Shown here: piece after piece, positions 20,651-33,709 of the stretch | Layout of the letters: each line of letters begins with the position of its first letter | How positions within the stretch are numbered: position 1 is the first letter of the stretch | Assembly (NCBI GenBank): GCA_004151065.3 | Contig: NWUY0304045239.1 | Coordinates: 1-49,880, forward strand | Source: Larix sibirica | Taxonomy: Eukaryota > Streptophyta > Pinopsida > Pinales > Pinaceae | Length of the DNA: 49,880 bases | Direction of reading: 5' to 3' | The notes under the pieces: model-generated | Told to the model about the DNA's origin: nothing | Seen by the model: only the letters and a program-made list of their open reading frames with translations | The model's database searches: none | Made by a program: the position numbers and the translations under genes

Positions 20651-23600
20651 AATGGTAACAGCTTACCCCCAATCACTTGGCCAGGAAACAGTGGCACACT
20701 TAACCCAGACCCATTTGGACCAGTATGCATCTTGTTACTTCCGGGATTCGCATGGTTGGCTCATAAGGACCTTTTGGGACCTATTACTTACGCTTCGTCA
20801 CTCTTGACGACTAAACAAGCGTAGCAATCTTCCACACCAGACGACCGCACACGGACTGTTGTATGCGCATGATACATCTCCGGGTAGACTCTAGAGTTTT
20901 CTCTTTATCGAACTAAGCTCATACCTGCACTTCAAAAAGGAAAGGGTTAATTACGTCCAAAGATGCCTCCCCGGCACCCGGGGATTTTTAATTCATCCTC
21001 CACCGTGGAAGAGCAATCCTTTAATAAAGAAATATAGATTGGGTTGGGGTGTGAACTGCCCATATAGAGATCTATAGACCTTAAATACAGCGGGGACTTT
21101 TCACCCAGTTTAGTATTAAAGACTTAGATTTGTCTTTGTGTGCCTTCTTTTTCCATACGTTATTTCTATTTGTTTTCGTGCTACTGATATAGGTACGCTT
21201 CATAAATAAGTACACCCCGTTACCCATCCATCTGGCATATTTCAATAGGGATGCAATTTGATTCTGCATACTTTATTTTCTACTTAAATTGAAAAGACGC
21301 TACCTCGGCACCAGCATTCTCATAAAAACGTAGGATTCTTTGTTATCACGGAGCATATTTTATAAATCTATGCGCTAATCTGTCAGGGCTAATGTAAGCG
21401 TAAGAGGTACTAATGGTGTTCTCAGGGTCTAATGTGGTATATGTCCCAAAATAAAGAGGTGCTTATGCTAGTTGTTTCAGTAGTAATTATCAGATAAATG
21501 CTGATATGCTAAATTGCGGAGATGAAGCCCTCATGTGATATCCTCCTATCCCTATACCCTCTAGTCTGACTTCCTTCATTATGGCTCGAAACCCACCTAT
21601 AAAAACAACCCAAACTACTGATATTTAATAAGTAGTTGAAATAGATAATAGGGAGCTTTTTTAGAATCTTATTCGGTATGAAAGTTGCCATATGATATGA
21701 CACAATTTAGATGTACTATATTAGTAAGTCTTTGGCCTATTCTATTAGGTAAACTTTTGTGTGTTCAGGTGAAAAATATATTGTATTGACGAGATTCCGC
21801 TCATCGTTTACTCTGCTGAGGTCGGCTGGGCTTGGTTCAGCATGTACAAAAACATAAAAATAACGAGTTCATAGCTCATAAAGCATGAAAAAAGGTCGGC
21901 TGGACCAAAGTGCCCCCGCAACTAGTCGCAACTAGTTACGCGCCAGATTTTCATATATAAGGCCCCGCCTCCACTTAAAATAGTGAGTTTAGCCTTTCCC
22001 GTCCGCCCAAGAGCCCTTCTCCGATTGACGCCATTCAAAGTGTCTTCTACGGCTGCGAGTAACTGGTGCATATGTCTCTTTCTTATTTCTGTAAACCGCT
22101 GTATCACTGGCACGTATTAGCACTCTAATTTTGCAACCAAGCAATAACTAAGTGATAATGCTTCTAAGTGCACGCGTGCATCCTACATCTCGTCACCCGG
22201 CGGAATGTTGCTGTCTTCCGCTCAAATTGCACGTAATTGGCTCTAGGGTGTCCCCGTGCGTGATCATCCCCTAGAACGTGTACTCTATGCCATATTTATA
22301 AAGCAAAAGGGTCCTCTGTGAGTGACTTGTTACCGGATTGCTTCTTTCGTTTTTATCCTGTATGTATCGGTTTTTGTTTTTTCCGGTCTTACGTCAGCCA
22401 GCTCAAAGTGTGCCCTACTACTACGACACCTATGCTTCTGCTAAATGCATACATGTTTTCGCCGCTGTGGTGAATCAAGAGAAACAAGCATAAAGCTTAC
22501 TGTAATCTGGGTGTAATGGTGGGATCAACGACTGTTAATGGTTCCAACTTGCTTTAGTAAAGACACATTATGTAATGCACATCAGTAAACCCTAGATCCA
22601 ATAAGTCAAACCGCTCTTTTGAATAGAATATAAGATGTGTCCAATCATCAGGGTAGTTATGGTATTCCCTTTTTTATCATAAACATGGCGTCATTTATAT
22701 AGTATGCTACATGCAAAAACATCTGATCCGATATTGCGTATGTTATATAATACCGCCCTTTTATATCTTAGTTATTTACTCCATGTCTTGGTTCACACAA
22801 GTAAGCAACCCTCCCCCCGCTCTTTGCACAGGCGTAGTTCACTGAGCTGCCTGCCCATCTTGTTGCTCTGGTACTAGATTCGCTTTCTTCCTGCAATCCG
22901 CTTGGAAGTGAGTGTTCGTAATACTGCCTCGCCTCCCATTGGGTCGAACTTCCTTTCATTTCTCTTCGGATGGTCAATATTTCATCTCCTCGGGTTTTCC
23001 GGACAGTCTTGTGTGTGGGAAATTAACATCTATAGAGTCTCCCTGACCATTGCACCACATAGTAGGTAAGCGGTTGATGCTATTGCAGGAAGGTGTTAGC
23101 ATACTTACCTGGATAGAGTATTATAGAAGATGTCGCTACCATAACTAATCTTATTCTACTTCAATCTTTTGTATTGGATTCATCTATTTATTAACTCAGT
23201 AGTTAGTTTGAGGGAATGAGTTCACTCCAGGTAGACATATACGGCGGGACATTAGCGAGGGGTAGCACATAAAGCACCCCACACGGAGAGCATTGCCCAA
23301 TTACTTTGTTCATCTGAAACACGTAACGAAACCAGGCAGTCGAAGGCGTACGCTCGAGGGAGTGCCCGTATGCCGCTGTTTGTAACGGATCCGTTGTGCT
23401 TCGTAGAACCAGATTGTGTACTTCTGTTATAATGTATCTCTATAGTGTACACACGAGGGGGAGTTATATCATCTGGGAAGGGTAATCTCTTCCCTGCTTA
23501 TTTATGGGCCTATGAATACGCTATTAGTATGATGCGCCTAGGCGTGCTGTGCTTCAGCTCGCTCGAACTGTGCCCCGCCTACCGTTCACGAGTGCTGCCG

Positions 23601-23730
23601 TTGACCGGAAGAGGGCAAGCTCCTTGCTTTGATACCCCAACAGTGAAAGCAACTAGGGCCGATACGATGGGCTCAAACACTGCCTTAACAGTGAGTATAT
23701 ATAGCAAACATCCATGCACATAAAGTTATA
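20650..23730. other. non-genic stretch
   Basis: No gene, tRNA or retroelement motif recognised. Open frames are at most about 92 codons (23445-23723 plus) and show no family features. Local T-rich and A-rich runs occur, but there is no repeat as regular as in the flanking blocks. Confidence 0.5.
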
Positions 23731-24480
23731 TTAAGCAGAGAACAATTGAGCACTTGTGATACTCTTATTCTATATCTACGCCTCATTCCATCACAAATAA
23801 TAAATGACCGAAGGCAAGGAGCGAAGAAAATAATTGACCATTCAATTAATAAAGGCAATTTTCATGATAGAGGCAATAAAAAAGAAGCCTATCTAATCTT
23901 CCGGCGAGAACCAATCACTTCAGGACACATGCACCCAACTCAGCGGAGCAACTAGAAAAGATCGACACAATTCAAACTTCATACAACCCGCCCATAACCA
24001 AAGCAAGTTCAGCTCAGCAAGGAGAAATGTCAATCACAAATGAAACAATGCAAGAACCCAAAGTCATGCTTATCCAAAAAAGAGAACTATTACATCCCTG
24101 GAGGCAAAACATTATCCAACTACTCAACCAACCTTACTTAAATAAAAGGAGGATCACATGAAACAACAAGCAAGGATCACCCCCATCGTTAATAAAAAAA
24201 ACTTAATGAAGCAGTAAGACCCAAAGAGCAGACAACACCCATAATGAACCATCCATGCGGATCAAGAAAATAAGAGAGTTTAATAATTGACACAAGCAGA
24301 TGGAAAGTCAGATTCATTCAGGAGAAGACATCAAGATCATAGTGAATACCATCAGTTAATCATTCACCAAGAAGACACCCTTGTCATTCATGCGCACTTA
24401 AAGTAATAGAGTCAGTTAGGCAAACCCATCAAATAACTTGAAATCATCCGAGAGCACGCATAAGAAGCTTAAGTTACAAA
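23730..24480 (+). other. T-poor, A/C-rich strand-asymmetric block
   Basis: The plus strand is visibly depleted in T and rich in A and C, with recurring aagcaa, acaa, gaaaat and catcaa words, in contrast to both neighbours. It leads directly into island D. No gene is recognised; an open frame at 23746-23955 simply follows the composition. This could be a degenerate A-rich repeat or DNA that has experienced strand-biased mutation. Confidence 0.5.
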
Positions 24481-25480
24481 GAATAGTAAGATGCGATCAA
24501 TGAGGCAAGCGCAAAGGCAGCTAAGGCATAGGCATAGAAGGTGGCAAAGATAGCAACAGGAGCATCAGTAGCAAAGCTAGCATAGAAGGTAGTGTAGATC
24601 CAGCAGCAGTATAAGCAAAGGTAGCATATCCAGTCCTATAAGCAGATGCAGCAAAGCCAACAGCATCACAGCCAGGAGCACCGGGAAAAGGAGTAGTTTA
24701 TATTCAAGATATATACCCAGTTTAAGGTCCTTAACCAAGTCCACCAGATCGAGATTGATACCTATAATAAGTAGGAGCAAAGGTAGAAGAAGTGGAAGCA
24801 GCTTACCTTCCAGAGCCAGCTTATGTTGTTCCAGTACTAGTAGTTCCTAGTAAAGATCATGCACGAACAGTTCCATACCCAGCAGTAGTAGTTACAGTTC
24901 CAGATCGAGACCCATTTCGTGATGATCGTGAGCTAGAGTCAGATGCTGGTATAGAGTCTGATACTCGTGATACAGTTACTTATAAGCGTGATGCAGTTAC
25001 TGATGATCGTTAATAAGTTCCTGTGTTTTGTGATCCAGTCCCATATCCAGCAGATCCGCACATCCAGTAGCAGATCGAGCAGATCCTGCAGCAGAGACAG
25101 TTTTCGTTGTTCCATACCCACTCAACTCAGCTTTAGTTCCGTCTGTTGATTCTGTTCCATATACTCCAGTAGCACGAGTAGCAGTTCTTGACCCAGTAGC
25201 TAAGGCATAGGTTGCGGAAATAGAAGTATCATAGCTAGTTCCATCTCGAGAGCTAGAAGCAGTAGCGTCAGTAGTAACAGAGGTAGCAAAGGCAAAACCA
25301 AAGGCACCAGAGGCAAGGGTAGCATAGCCAAGGGCATAAGAGACAGAGGCAAGAGCATAGCCAGTAGCAAAAACAGGAGCAGTTACTGATCGAGACCCAA
25401 AGCAATAGCAAAGCTAGCAGCGGGAGTAGCAAGACACGCATAGGTTGCACCCCTTATAGTTCCAGATGCAGATCCTCTGG
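24480..25480 (-). repeat. triplet-periodic Gly/Ala/Ser/Thr island D
   Basis: The plus strand repeats ggcaaag, agcatag, agcagta, gatcgagaccca and ccagtagcag words, strongly three-periodic. The minus strand gives short stretches such as G-Y-A-T-F-A-Y-T-A-A-G-S-T (near 24590-24630) before frames change or stop. In 24790-25180 the pattern mixes both strands (ttccagta, gatcgtgat). Leu/Cys-rich open frames on the minus strand (24577-24780, 25268-25450) are shadows. Confidence 0.65.
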
Positions 25481-26735
25481 TGGCAGGCCCAATTTCAGTT
25501 TAGTATTGTGCCATATATAAAGTGTGGGACAAATTGACCAGTACCTGCCTTAGGTAGCAGCACTGAAAAGCCTGTTATGTCCTGCCTTACCACATAGGCG
25601 CCTGGGTGAAAGCAGCTCGCTGGATGGATAGCTCGGCTATAGTAGTAGCTTTCTGGCTTTGGATCTGTATTTATCAAACTCAATTTTACTTTACCATACC
25701 TACTCCATACCTAACCCGGTTTTCGCTACTGTCTGTAAACCGGCCCCATAGACACAAAATATTAAATCATCAATGAATCGACCCGGCGGAGCAACATTAT
25801 GATAGCAACACTTCTTATAGAGGCAGAGTCAATTCCAACATATAATTACCCCGTAACGAGAAAATGCACGACCTAGCTAACAGAATAGCATTCCACATCC
25901 CTTATTCCCACCATTATAATTACTACTATAGGACATACCACAAGAAAGGCCACCTACTTTGGTATCGGTGGTATTAGCCGCCTAGGTATTGCACTATTAG
26001 TCAGGAAATAAGGAGGCTACTAGGAATAACCTAAAATGAATTCACCAATTGATGAACAACTAGCTACCCCCTATATCCTACAAAGCACGTCAAAATAACC
26101 TCGAACCATGGAGCATTCAATAAGCAGCGGAGCTAACCAAAGTTGGTGGGAGTTGAAGTTTACTCTATTGATCCAGTTGATAGAGAGCGAGGCCCATTAA
26201 CGCGCTGTCAGTTTACCTAGTTTACAAAGTCAAACCAATTGCAATTGACCTCATTCATTGACCCAGAACCATTTTATAAGTATCGGGGTCAAAGCAATCA
26301 TCCGAGCGACTTCCAACTCGCGATCTATATACGTCATTTCTGAGATCCTTCGCTGGTTATCCATCTTTCACTGTGGATTGATCCTTCGGGCCAGCTCCCC
26401 CCGAAGACCCACCCGTGCTGTCTTCCCACCATTTGCTAGTTACGTCACGGACCTCCCCAAATAATCAAATATGCAGTAAAAGTATATTTAGTAGGTTAAG
26501 CAAGCAGTCCCGTTAGTTCAGTAGCAGCAGCGGCCCCAAAAGCAGATATAAATACGCAGGGGAAAAAGTCGGTTGTCACGTGCATGTATCGTATATAAGT
26601 ATCCCTCTAGTGCCTTCTTAAAGGAAGTGCCAATTAAATCAAGTGTGAAATAACACCGGGCATCCCCATGGCCCAAGCAGGTAATTATCTCTTTCCATAA
26701 CAAACTAAAATACAAAACTTGCTTTGTTTATGAAA
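25480..26735. other. non-genic stretch
   Basis: Nothing recognisable. Open frames of up to 68 codons (26258-26464 plus, 26518-26715 minus) lack known motifs. No RNA gene is seen. Confidence 0.5.
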
Positions 26736-28520
26736 TTGAGACTGATGCTAGTGGTACTGAAACAAGTGGTACTGGGTCAACTGCTACTTCCTCTGTTGCT
26801 GATCCGGTCCCCTGTATCTCCAACTTGAACGAGGTATGTTGGCTTTCGAATAGGCTCTGAATATGGATATATAGTAGGCCCTGGATCTCCGACTGGATTA
26901 TATATGGACGAGATGACGCTAGTGAATCCGGATCTTAATTAACGGGGTATGGCTCTTTAAATGCTGCGGATGGGTAGACTTTCGCCTCCATCACTGCAGG
27001 TGGTTATATATATAAGGATCTGGGCGGGGTGATGGCTGTCGAACAGACGCTGGGTCTTCTTGATCTCGACCTATTACTAGTGGTTATGGATCTTCTTCAC
27101 CTGGAACTAAAAATGCTCCTGGAACTGGGTCAACTCGATCTCGATCTGCTAGATATGTAACTGGTTCAACTACTAGGTAAACTCCAACCGCTGGTTCAAA
27201 TACAACTGATTCCGGATCAATAGGCTTTAGAACTACAGGATCCGTCTCCGGGCGAGGTGATGGTTTTGAACTGGCTCGTATGCTTATGTTAGTGGTGGTG
27301 ACTCCGTTGCTGGTGCGTATAATGGTGGATCAACTGCTGAAACCACTGCTGCCTATACTGTTTGCTTTTCTGCTGGTGATGGTATTGCAATCTCTGCTGC
27401 TGGCTTAGATACAGGGTATACTGAATCAATAGCTTCCATCGCTGCTTGGTCAACCGGTGAAACTAACTCCCACCTTTGCACTTTTATTCGCTTTTCCTTC
27501 CTTTGCTGTTGGTGATTCCGAAGAAATGGGTTCAACGAACGATTGGCCCTAAAATTGGATAAACTAGATCATCCGCACGTAGATCTGGGTCATAATGTGT
27601 AGTTTCTTAAGGTTGGGTTAGTAGCGCACGTACTTCGGAGGTGCGGGTTTATTCTTTCCAGAGTATATCTGTTGCTGTGGCTCTTATAGGCGTAGCGAAC
27701 AAAATTGACCTTACTCAGTCTCATTCTTACATATGTTATATTCCGTATCTAATAAGCTGCCGGATCAGGGCTATAGCGCTATAGGTATACCACTGTAGTA
27801 ACAGTAAGTAAGAATGCTCCGTTGTGGGTCAATGATGGACAAAGATGACGATCGGATGCTCGATTCTTCCTTACTTAAGCCATAGCTCCAACCTTCCATG
27901 CCTGACGAGATCAACTTATTAAAATGCTGAATCAACTGGATCGACTGCTACCCTTACCTCTGCATTGTCCTTAGTAACAAGAGCATATACTGGAACAGGA
28001 AGGGACACCTAGCGAGGTAGTAGTGGACGAATGATGACAAAAAGGATGGTGCCTCCACCCCTGGTGCTATTGGTTATTATGCTGACTCGGCTGCTTTTGA
28101 GACTCGGTCAATTGAATCCGGGACTTTTAGCTTTGCATCTCGATCTCTAACTAGATATGGATATGGATCAACCGGGGCTACTAGCTATCGAACTTAAACG
28201 GATGCTTGCTCCGATGCTGACCCGGATGCTTATGTTAGTGGTAGTTACTCCGCCTCTGTAGCCTTTGTATCTGCGCCTGGAATCGGATCTTTACCTGCGA
28301 CCTTCCCCAGCAAAAAAAGAAAACATGCTTACACGGATACTATTACACTATAGGTCACTCTTGCATACCATTCCCATTATAATGGAAACTTTAGAAATTG
28401 GATTTGCCACAGCTAGCTCTGCTCGATCTCCAATTGAAAGCTCTACACTAGGATTATTCAGATCTGCTTGCTTTGATCCTGCTGCCTTAGCTGCTTTTGG
28501 TTCTGCCTGTGCAACAACAA
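26735..28520 (+). repeat. triplet-periodic Gly/Ser/Thr island E (longest)
   Basis: The plus strand contains the actgg(a/g)tcaact, gctggttcaa and gatctcgatct words that define the family. Pieces of one frame read T-S-G-T-G-S-T-A-T-S (near 26765) and T-G-S-T-R-S-R-S-A-R (near 27125), then T-G-S-T-T-R and T-A-G-S-N-T-T. Stops and frame changes break it every 100-200 bp. At about 1.8 kb it is the longest island and the best place to infer a consensus. Parts near 27540-27930 are weaker. Confidence 0.65.
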
Positions 28521-28606
28521 AAACTACAAAAAATGGGGTCCCCTTTAATCCCTAAACCTCCAAGGAAGGGTAACACGATCCACTGGCACTCTGGCTCTAA
28601 AGGACA

Positions 28607-28642
28607 CGCCCCGCATCCCGCCCCGCATCCCGCTCCGCATCC
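28607..28642. repeat. 12-bp tandem repeat, three copies
   Basis: cgccccgcatcc occurs at 28607-28618 and 28619-28630, and a one-base variant (cgctccgcatcc) at 28631-28642. It lies at the downstream edge of island E. Confidence 0.93.
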
Positions 28643-28649
28643 AGCCTTC

Positions 28650-31600
28650 TCCTATCGCGCATACCAGAACCAAAATTTCCCCTCCCCCGCATTATACGCT
28701 TTCAGTTCGCTTTACCCAAGTCGCCCATATTCCCCATTACCTTTTCACTTTTACTCCTTCACTGCTCAATATGGAACAATTGTTTAGGACAACATCAGGC
28801 ATTACTTACGATGCTTTTTTTTATTTATAGATTTGGTCACACTAAATTGATCATAAACCCCATATTACACAACCAGTAATCCACCAGACACAAGATATTT
28901 ATTATGTTTATTGTCCTGATGAGTTTTATTAAGCCGGGGTTGGTACATACAAGACATCTTGATTTACCCTATTTATAAACAAATGATAAATAATTACGCC
29001 AGACGATAGAGCCGAGTTGCCGCCATATGGAGCAAAGCGAAAAAACACGAAGGGTTGTACAGTATAAGAGGCGGGGCAGGGCGAGGCGGACGGAATAATT
29101 TATTTACTCAAGTCGGGCACTGACACTAAGTTTGGTTGGTACAGATTTATAAAAACTTAGCATTCGCGAGGCCTAATAAAATATTATTTTCTGCGGGTCC
29201 GAGCACCATTATCTAATCAGAACATTGAAAGGTATTTTTTCTTTTTACTGAACTATACACTTTCAGGTCGTTTACCTATGATTCCCAGGTGGCGATCCAA
29301 GAGCTGGCCTCCTAGGTTACTCTACTTTTCCATTATACTCGAGCTACTCCGCTCATCCGATGGGGGATTTGGCAACTCAACTGCTCTAAGCCAACGGTAT
29401 TCCCGATGGTGGCGGGCTTACTCCCTTAGGTCTAGGCCCTTACTTCAAGATAGAGGGTCGTACTAAAAAGGTGTTCTCCTGGATAAGGAAAGTATTGAAT
29501 TGGTCTTATCCTCATTATATCTAAGTATATTTCTTATTTACCTAAAGCATCTGCTGCTGTAGTTTTACCTCCATCCGAGATAGATCGAGATAGATGGATA
29601 GTTTCAGTCCCGTCATAGTAACGGAAATACCAGTTCTATTTTGGCATATTTCTTTTCGCCAACCGAGGCATATCACTTTCGAGCGGTAGCGATAAGAGGC
29701 CTATTTTTTCTTCTTTTCGGTAAATAAAATGAACTTCTGCAGCCTCTTTTCATTGATCACTTTCATTTCGATAAAAATATTGAAAACTACAGAAAAACAA
29801 GATTCGGTTATTAAACAGCTACGGGCAAATAATACACCTTAGAGTAGTATTAATACAGTCACATGGATAGGAAATGCCTGAATATGGTGTACCAAAAAAT
29901 CCGCGGTTCCTCATGGAATAATTATGGAAGCCTAAGAATAAACATACCCCGTTTATGACCAGTGTTCCAAGAGTGTTAGGACATCACGATGTCTAAGAGC
30001 ACGATCACATAACACAAGGCCAATTGTTGTATTGAGTAGTTGGATCATAGTATCTGACCATAAAAATAGCTGGCAGCGCCAACGAACTATGAGAACCGTG
30101 TGTGAACAGAGAGAGTATGGTACCCTAGTCAATAGCTAGGTATGGATAGGGAGGCATAGAATACATGTGGTGAGCTACAACAATAGTTAACTAGAGGGTC
30201 TGGGTCGACCAGTTATTCATAGGTAAACCTTATCCTCTTACAGCTGCTTTTCAGCATAAATTGTACTTATGCTCCTTCCTAACCATAAATTGGACTCTCT
30301 AAGCTCCTCAAATGCTGAATCAACGTAAGTAAGCATATTGTAGGTTAGGCTTCTTCTATGGCCCCTCCCAGTTATCCCCTACCTGTGATAGGTGAGGCTT
30401 GCAGACTTAGCGGACTAAATTTTCATAGGCTCTTTGTTCAAGGCATCTGTTGGACTTGGCTTGGCTGTCTAAAGATGAGAAGCCCTTCCTTTATTGGTGA
30501 AAGAAGGTTGAAGGCGGCTTTTATGCTGAGAGGTTACAGGTGAGAGGCCAATGCCTTCTTCATTTTCTTTTTTCTTTTTCTTTTTTATAAACTAGGGCTT
30601 TTCAGGAATTTTATCTTGTTCCAGAATGAAATAAACCGCCTTATTCAATGTTTTTATATAATAGCAAGCATCTTTAGGAGGTCCAATACCGATCGGGCCG
30701 CAGAATTTCATTTGTTTTTACTGAGGATAGCCTTTTCAGTAAGTTTACCTATGATAGGTAGGATGCCAATTGCTTGAAAGGCTTGCTGGGATAATAACCC
30801 CGCGCGGGCTGGTGGAAAAATGAATGAATTAACGAACGAACACGTACGCGCTTACTTACGTGCTTCCTGCATAGCTAGATTGCACGCTGGCTTGATTGTC
30901 ATCACGGCTGGAGGAAGGATGGAAAAAGATATTGCAGGCAGCCAGGCAGAAGGCGGGATGCCGCTGGAGAGTTTTAGTTATTGATCAATTATATACTTGG
31001 TCTGGCCTAGACACTAAGTTTGCTTGGAACAACTGAAAGCCCTCGATATCTTACTCGAATACTCAACGGAACCATAGGCACTCTACCCTCTATAGCTCCT
31101 CGAACCTCAACCTCGAACTCACTTATGCATACGGAGCAGGAGCTCCTACGTCACCTTCACATTGAGCACCTCACATAGCCAATCATATACAGACAGAAAG
31201 AAGGTAATTGCTGATAGTCGCTAGTCATAGTAAGTAACAGTTGGCATAGCTAGAATATGCAACTAGGCAGTGATTAAGCTATTGTCGATGCAGAAAGGCT
31301 CTCCTATAAGACGGTGCATGAACGAAGCTATAGTACCCATTAGTAAGTGCCTTTTAGTCAGCCAGGAGTAAATGCAAACTCTGCTGGTAGGATATATTCC
31401 GAGAAGATATACAATAGGATATTTTTACTCTAGGACCAGTATACTAAATATAGCACCCCAACTTGGCCCTTAACACCTCTCGCAACTATGGTCCTACACT
31501 TCAAACTCTTCACTTACTCCTAAGGAACTTTAGTCCCTTGAATGGATCCATGAATTCATTACTGACAATTACCTGCTTTGAACAGACCAGACATACACTT

Positions 31601-31960
31601 TGTGCAGGCAATAACAATCAGGGATGGGAAGGGAGGGAAGGTGGATGCTCGCTTATTTATAGTGTTTTATAAACAGCCCTAAACAACGGGGCCCCTTACC
31701 TCCCTATATACTATACTAGTATCTAGATTCTTAACTTGATACAGACTTCGATTAGCAAAAAAGAACATAAAAAGTGGAAATTAACTAGTGATTTAAGTTA
31801 CCTATACTTATTGGATTCTGATGCTGAAGCTGGCCAGTAAGAGCGGTGGACGAATAAAAAAGATGGAGGAAGCTGAGCGAACCTGAGCGGATGCGGAAGT
31901 GGTGGGTGCATGTCCGAAAACCAATAATGGCATGATGTTTTCCGATTAATGGGAAAAGCG
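28650..31960. other. non-genic stretch with small dispersed repeats
   Basis: No gene recognised. A gacactaagtttg word with a following cttgg/ggttgg is shared by about 29126 and 31009. A gtttacctatgat word is shared by about 29269 and 30745. A pyrimidine tract (ttttctttttctttttc type) lies at about 30560-30585. Open frames are all below 70 codons and featureless. Confidence 0.5.
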
Positions 31961-31990
31961 GTTCGTACCTCATCCCTCTCCCGTTGGTCG
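31961..31990 (+). repeat. dispersed repeat 'gttcgtacctcatc', copy 2
   Basis: Fourteen bases (31961-31974) are identical to 5761-5774, and the following cgttggtcg resembles the cgtaggtcg of copy 1. Related words cluster at 42.9-43.15 kb. Confidence 0.6.
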
Positions 31991-33400
31991 ATTCACTTAA
32001 CGTACCTCACTTTTTTCCGGATACGGATCCGTATTCTCAAATAGGGGAGCGAAGCCGCTATCCCGAGGTACAAGGGGTAGGGCCTACGTCAACCTGTAGT
32101 AAGACCGCTACTATACTTACTTTCAATTTTATTTCCTTACGTGACTTACTACTTGATCTTCTTTTTCCTGTAGGACACCTTTATTCCTCGCCTAGGGATG
32201 GGGTAGTGAAGGCAAGGCCCTATAATGAACGGGTAATAAAACGAGGGGGATAAAAGGAAAGAACGGATATGAAATGGATAAACAAAAGCGCGAGACTCAG
32301 GAAATGCTATAACAGGTCATAAAACATATTTTAATAAGCACTCACCCTTTCAAGGTAGCAGGGAAAAGGTCGGGTAGCTGGAGTTATTGGCTATTGTGGC
32401 CTTACTATCCTCCTTATGATCCTTATGATCTTACCTTCAGTTCCATACACGACTGCCTTTAAGTAAATATTTCAAGAAACTACAAGCGAGAGCGATCCAT
32501 CCAAGAAAGTGGCAGCTCTTGAGAGAGAATAGATCCAAACAGGGAGATACTTTTCTTTCTTCTCTCTTCCTCCTCGACCCACCTCACGAACCATCCCACA
32601 CAACCCATAGCACCCAACGTTACACAGTTCACCCTAAGAAATCCTTCTAATAACTCCAGCAAATAAGCTATAGGTTTTGCCCATCCATTATGTTGTTTAC
32701 TTAACCAAAAAAAGTTGCCCCTGTTCAGCTCATATCAATATGATATAATCTCCACCAACCCTTGGGGCTTCCTTTCATCCTTTTGAAAGCCTACATTGAC
32801 ATACCCCTAAAATTGCATCTCCGACATCGGATCGGAGCAAAGTTTGGAAATCAATGTTGTTGATGGTTCGATGGGAAGGCAGGCAGCTATATTAAGGAGA
32901 AAAAAGCTCTACTCATCCTATACTCATAAAACCTATACTATGTTATTAATACCTCCTATACAAGCGATAGTTTCTTTATCATTGCCGAGAGCCGATCATT
33001 GCCAGTCTCATAGGGGGGTCTTGCAAGCCGGTCAGCTGATAAACAATCATTGTTAATAGACGCTGCTGGTTTATTTAGGTGTTTATGCACTCAATGCTGC
33101 TTATTTATACTCAATGTCGGTACTCGATCTGGTACTCTATGCTAGTTCTATATGCTTTTTATACAATAGGTTAATGCTTGTTGCTACTTTAGTATTATAA
33201 TACTTTAATCCCAATAGGATATCCCGCTGGAGATCCAGTCATAGCTGGGATGTAAGATACTGGATACTCGGATGGTACACTCGGATCGCTCCCCAGCTCG
33301 GTTGGGCTGCTGGTTGGGGTTACTCAGAGGGTGCCTTTTGAGGCACGAAGTGAGAAGGAAGTTTACTTTTGAGGGCGATTATTTCAAACAATGACTGTTT
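31991..33400. other. non-genic stretch with weak island-like part
   Basis: No gene recognised. Two adjacent copies of tccttatgat occur near 32410-32430. From about 33065 to 33360 the plus strand shows gctgctgg, ctggatactcgg and ggtactc words resembling islands C and E, so this may be a short, much-decayed seventh island. Confidence 0.4.
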
Positions 33401-33403
33401 GCC

Positions 33404-33465
33404 CCTTGCCCTCCCTTTGGTCAAGCAAGCCTTTCCTTGCCCTCCCTTTGGTCAAGCAAGCCTTT
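33404..33465. repeat. 31-bp perfect tandem duplication
   Basis: Two identical head-to-tail copies (33404-33434 and 33435-33465) of a unit beginning ccttgccctccctttggtca. Perfect identity indicates a recent event compared with the degenerate repeats elsewhere. It lies inside a 112-codon open frame (33369-33707 plus) that has no recognisable domain and gains its length from the duplication. Confidence 0.95.
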
Positions 33466-33709
33466 TGAACGTGGTCGATAAAGGGGTGAACAGACCTTTT
33501 GGTTTATGGGCCTTTAGATATGTGCTTCTTTCAAGTATATATCTTGTCAGCCAGTATTGGAATCCTCTTGAGAAACTTCTTCGATCTTCGCCTCTTCGAT
33601 CCTCAACTTTTTCAAATATGCTGCTTGACTCCGTTACGGAATCTTCTCTTCATAAACTTATAATCAATATGACCCTTATCTTTAGGAGTAGACTATTGAT
33701 CACATAGGA

